64,000 bases of DNA from Unio delphinus (Eukaryota; Mollusca; Bivalvia; Unionida; Unionidae). Both the position numbers and the translations under genes were made by a program. The notes beneath the pieces were generated by a model. It saw only the letters and a list, made by a program, of their open reading frames with translations. It ran no database searches and was not told where the DNA came from. The DNA is taken from positions 8,822,501-8,886,500 of the forward strand of contig JAQISU010000179.1 in the NCBI GenBank assembly GCA_029339505.1. Reading direction: 5' to 3'. Of this stretch, positions 60,453-64,000 are shown piece by piece (position 1 is the stretch's first letter; every line of letters starts with the position of its first letter).

Positions 60453-61535
60453 AACATTGCTAAAATAATGATTGGTGTTGAACAAACTGCTAAAATAATG
60501 ATTGCTGTTGTACAGACTACTAAAATAATGATTGGCGTTGAACAGACTGCTAAAATAATGATTGCTGTTGTACACACTGCTAAAATAATGCTTGCTATTG
60601 TACACACTACTAAAATAATGATTGCTGTTGTACACGCTGCTAAAATAATGATTGCTGTTGTACACACTGCTAAAATAATGATTGCTGTTGTACACACTGC
60701 TAAAATAAAGATTGGTGTTGAACAAACTGCTAAAATAATGATTGCTGTTGTACACACTGCTAAAATAATGATTGGCGTTGAACAGACTGCTAAAATAATG
60801 ATTGCTGTTGTACACACTGCTAAAATAATGATTGGAATTGAACAGACTGCTAAAATAATGATTGCTGTTAAACACACTGCTAAAATAATGATTGCTGTTG
60901 TACACACTGCTAAAATAATGATTGCTGTTGTACACACTGCTAAAATAATGATTGGTGTTGAACAGACTGCTAAAATAATGGTTGCTGTTGTACAGACTGC
61001 TAAAATAATGATTGCTATTGTACACACTACTAAAATAATGATTGCTGTTGTACAGACTGCTAAAATAATGATTGATGTACATACTGCTAAAATAATGATT
61101 GCTATTGTACACACTGCTAAAATAATGATTGCTGTTGTACACACTGCTAAAAAAATGATTGGTGTTGAACAGACTGCTAAAATAATGATTGCTGTTGTAC
61201 ATACTGCTAAAATAATGATTGCTATTGTACACACTGCTAAAATAATGATTGCTGTTGTACAGACTGCTAAAATAATGATTGATGTTGTGCAGACTGCTAA
61301 AATAATGATTGCTATTGTACACACTACTAAAATAATGATTGATGTTGTACAGACTGCTAAAATAATGATTGCTATTGTACACACTACTAAAATAATGATT
61401 GCTGTTGTACAGACTGCTAAAATAATGATTGATGTTGTACACAGTCAAAATAATGATTGCTGTTGTACACACTGTTAAAATAATGATTGCTGTTGTACAC
61501 ACTGCTAAAATAATGATTGCTGTTGTACACACTGC
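60453..61535. repeat. Minisatellite, 30-bp unit, ~36 copies
   Basis: Units 'actgctaaaataatgattg' plus 'ctgttgtacac'. Two main subtypes are present, 'gctgttgtacac' and 'ggtgttgaacag'. One unit near 61075 is 27 bp and one near 61440 loses 2 bases. Because 30 is a multiple of three and the unit has no stop in several frames, it yields open frames of 336 (plus), 315 and 363 (minus) codons. These are artefacts of the repeat unless transcription is shown. Confidence 0.98.
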
Positions 61536-62172
61536 AGCAAATTGATCTCTTTTGCCTCCAACAGCACTGTATTTTCATTTAAGCATATAACTTACCTCAC
61601 CAATCAAAATGTTAACAGTAGCCTCTTGTACAATTTAGTATAAAGTTCATAATGGACTACCAATATATCCTATTTTACACGACTGCATGACCACTAAAAC
61701 AGCCTCTGAATGGGTTCAAAATGCCATTAGTACATAACATTTACAAAAGTGCTGCACTGCACTCAAACTGAAAAAAGTTCTAAGAGAACAAAATCCAACA
61801 AATGTACACAGCAATTATCCATAACCTCTCCTTTAAAATCTGCAAAGTGATTTTAATAAGAGTGCACAATATAAATCCAGTCCAAAAACTCCCAAATGTA
61901 AATCCATAACAAGATTAATTTACTGTTAGGGGTATTGCTATTTAATTCATTAAAATGGATATAAACAAAACATGGAAATGTGTACATATGGATCTTATGT
62001 ACCATTTAACTTATGTTTAATTGTATCATTGAAAATCTGTATCATGATACAAAACTTTTGTTGTATCATTGTGATTCAGCAATGCATTTTTAATGATATA
62101 GAAACAGCTCAACTAGAGAGCCAACAATACGTAATACTCATTCAATATATTATATGTGTGTGTGTGCGATAT
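61536..62172. other. Unique AT-rich spacer
   Basis: Ends in a short (TG) run at 62154-62166 next to SINE-B copy 5. Confidence 0.5.
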
Positions 62173-62476
62173 GGAATTTTAATGTAGCTTTTTGAAAAAT
62201 GTCAGTCATATCGCCTCAATGTCTACAGTGTGATAGTTTTTAGTAATGTCCAACACTGGGGAATTATGCTGCGGACATGTAGGATGATGTCCCACCCAGT
62301 CACATTATCCCAGACACCAGACCGACCAGTCCTAACACTAATCTCTTAATGCTGAGCACCTAGTAAGGCAGCTGTTAGTATCATTTTCCTAAGTATTTTG
62401 TATGACTTGGATAGGGTTCTAACCTGCAACCTCCCAAATCCAAGGCAGATGCTCTAACCACCATGTCACTGGAGTG
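62173..62476 (-). mobile_element. SINE-B copy 5
   Basis: Near-complete minus-strand copy ('tttaatgtagctttttg', 'gcggacatgtaggatgatg', 'gcagctgttagtatcat', head complement 'ctctaaccaccatgtcact'). Its 3' side abuts a (TG) run. No clear TSD. Confidence 0.92.
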
Positions 62477-63049
62477 TTCCATATTTTATGAGCAAATTAT
62501 ATTTCTGTAAAAGCTACGACATTAAATGGTTGTCAGTGTTATGGTTCTGCAAGACTTTCAGTTCGGAAAGGAAATCTAAACAAAAGTTTACACAATGGTG
62601 GCTTCTTTGTAGTTCAAGGATCTGTGCAATTTCTCAGGTGAAAATGGAGGCTTCATCCAATGATCGCTTTAAGGTGGTGCTATGAGGTGTTGGACAAGTA
62701 GCTTCATAATGAGATGGATTAAAGGATAGTTTGAAAATTAACAAAGCATTCAGTTTTCTTTGACTTTTGATGGTTAATCTGCTTCAGCATTATGGAGTAT
62801 GAAGTTCTAAAACCTCCCGAACTGAGTCAAAATCCTTGAATTTGTATTCGATTATGCATCTGCATGAAAGATTTACAAGCTGATCAATACAAAAATTAAG
62901 CTTTAGTCAAATTTTTATTTTATAAGTGAACTGTTCTGTTTAATGAGATGAAAACTTCCCAGTTTTCTTCTAAACATTTTTGAACTCTGTTTAGGCATTA
63001 TCAATAAGCTTGTATCTAACTGTTGATATAAACTGCAGTCAGGTCTGGC
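62477..63049. other. Unique sequence, no gene seen
   Basis: A 65-codon plus-strand frame (62488-62685) is unremarkable. Confidence 0.5.
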
Positions 63050-63053
63050 TTAA

Positions 63054-63671
63054 CACATTAACCACTAGCGACGACTTTACGGGGTATGAGGTAGTAGCCT
63101 ACTTCCATGGTCTGTAGCGTCAAGGTCATACATGATACACTAAAGTGGGTGGTATCATTGAAAAGTAGACAGATGTAGCTTTACAATGATAGCAAGTAAT
63201 CTGGACATTTTAATTGCATTACAAAATACAGAGGGAAAAACCGAAGATTTTGGACCCATTTTTTTTTTCATCCAAAAATCGCCCATGGTCGGATTCCGAA
63301 TTTGTGTCCAGATTTTAGACTTTATGACCTCAAATCTACGTTAGACCGGTCTGAGACGCACACAGACAGGTGAACCTGTGCAAAAAGTAGGATAAGGTGG
63401 ACATTTTGAATAAAGAGTCTTCTACATACAAAAATTATGGGTCCGTTAAGCAAAAAAAAAAAAAAAAAAAAAGGAGTCCGATTTTTGCCCTTCTGCTCAT
63501 GTGTCAGCAAACTAACCAATGAAAAACATTTCCTGTATCATTAGCAACCATTTGTCTAACGGATTATTGATTGGAAATCGATGTATTACAATGTATTCCG
63601 AAATAGTCCCCAAAATGTGTTTCCTACTCGCATTTCATGCGAAAACAGCAAAAACCTCCAGGGTTAATGTG
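63054..63671. mobile_element. 618-bp TTAA-flanked element (piggyBac-like MITE)
   Basis: TTAA at 63050-63053 and 63672-63675 flank exact 10-bp terminal inverted repeats, CACATTAACC at the left and GGTTAATGTG at the right. I count about 18 CpGs, many more per base than in neighbouring DNA. A 21-A run is at 63452-63472. No transposase frame. Likely non-autonomous. Confidence 0.7.
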
Positions 63672-63834
63672 TTAAAGCATGTCACTACCTTGTTAAATGA
63701 TGCTGAAAAAGGTGACTGCCCTGCAGTATACCCATATCCTGATAATATAATTTACAAAAGGATTAAGTAAATTAAGACAAAAACTTCCTAGAAGAGGCGT
63801 GGCTCAACGGGACTAATGATCAAGTAGACAAAAA

Positions 63835-64000
63835 GAATTTCCAGAAATTCAAGATAAGACCATTATCCACTGTGGCAGCCATGTTGGAAGAAAGACCAGC
63901 GCTATTTTATTTGGGACAACCAGACACCACTAAAAGACTTTGGTGAAAACTTCATGTTGATAAACACCATCCATTTCTGGAGAATTTTTGCCAACATTTG
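63835..64000. repeat. Degenerate 'CCATnnTGG' repeat, copy 5 (runs off end)
   Basis: 'actgtggcagccatgttgg', 'gcgctattttatttgggaca', 'agacaccactaaaagac' and 'ggtgaaaacttcatgttga' follow the unit order of the other copies. The window ends inside it. Confidence 0.7.

Noticed and set aside
60437..61532. Open frames of 315, 336 and 363 codons
   Set aside because: All three are translations of the same 30-bp tandem repeat in different frames. There is no promoter, splice or non-repeat coding context.

Overview
This window looks like non-coding DNA from a large, AT-rich animal genome, and I could not support any complete protein-coding gene in it. The organism is most likely a mollusc or a related marine lophotrochozoan. 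That is an inference, resting on two tRNA-derived SINE families whose 3' parts resemble those of molluscan SINEs, on a dispersed repeat ending in a motif I associate with bivalve genomes, and on the dense mini- and microsatellites. CpG is strongly depleted (4 CpG counted by hand in the first 1,020 bases). Only the younger mobile elements stand out as CpG-rich.

Layout. 0-10 kb: an empty AT-rich stretch, a 31-bp minisatellite, a SINE-B copy joined to an (AT) run, a degenerate 'CCATnnTGG' repeat, then two diverged copies of an LTR-like segment (4.4-4.9 and 6.7-8.0 kb), each followed by a minisatellite of the same family (5.75-5.9 and 8.0-9.05 kb). 10-20 kb: SINE-A copies, a possible decayed coding segment on the minus strand split by a SINE-A with perfect 15-bp target duplications, a palindrome-dense block at 14.83-15.11 kb, and two long minisatellites (53-bp unit at 16.8-18.06 kb; 25/28-bp unit at 19.1-19.8 kb). 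20-35 kb: compound microsatellites, more SINEs, small hAT-like elements and some unique sequence that reads like conserved regulatory DNA. 35-50 kb: degenerate ~130-bp repeats, a decayed CR1/L2-type LINE 3' end inserted in a 'gcttgatcat' minisatellite, a 65-bp triplication and abutting perfect hairpins. 50-64 kb: an 84-bp hAT-like element, mostly unique AT-rich DNA, a 232-bp segment present twice (one copy carrying a 205-bp TTAA-flanked MITE and the other preserving the empty site), a 36-copy 30-bp minisatellite that creates the longest open frames, and a second TTAA-flanked element of 618 bp.

No operon-like or pathway logic applies. The window is best read as an intergenic or intronic repeat landscape. 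Its value lies in insertion histories that can be read directly from target-site duplications and empty sites, and in relationships between minisatellites and mobile elements. I found no convincing new biological system. The items most worth following up are the natural filled/empty site pair at 57.9-59.0 kb, the 16-bp direct repeats around the second 232-bp copy, the duplicated LTR-like-plus-minisatellite module at 4.4-9.1 kb, and the recurring 'CCATnnTGG' repeat.
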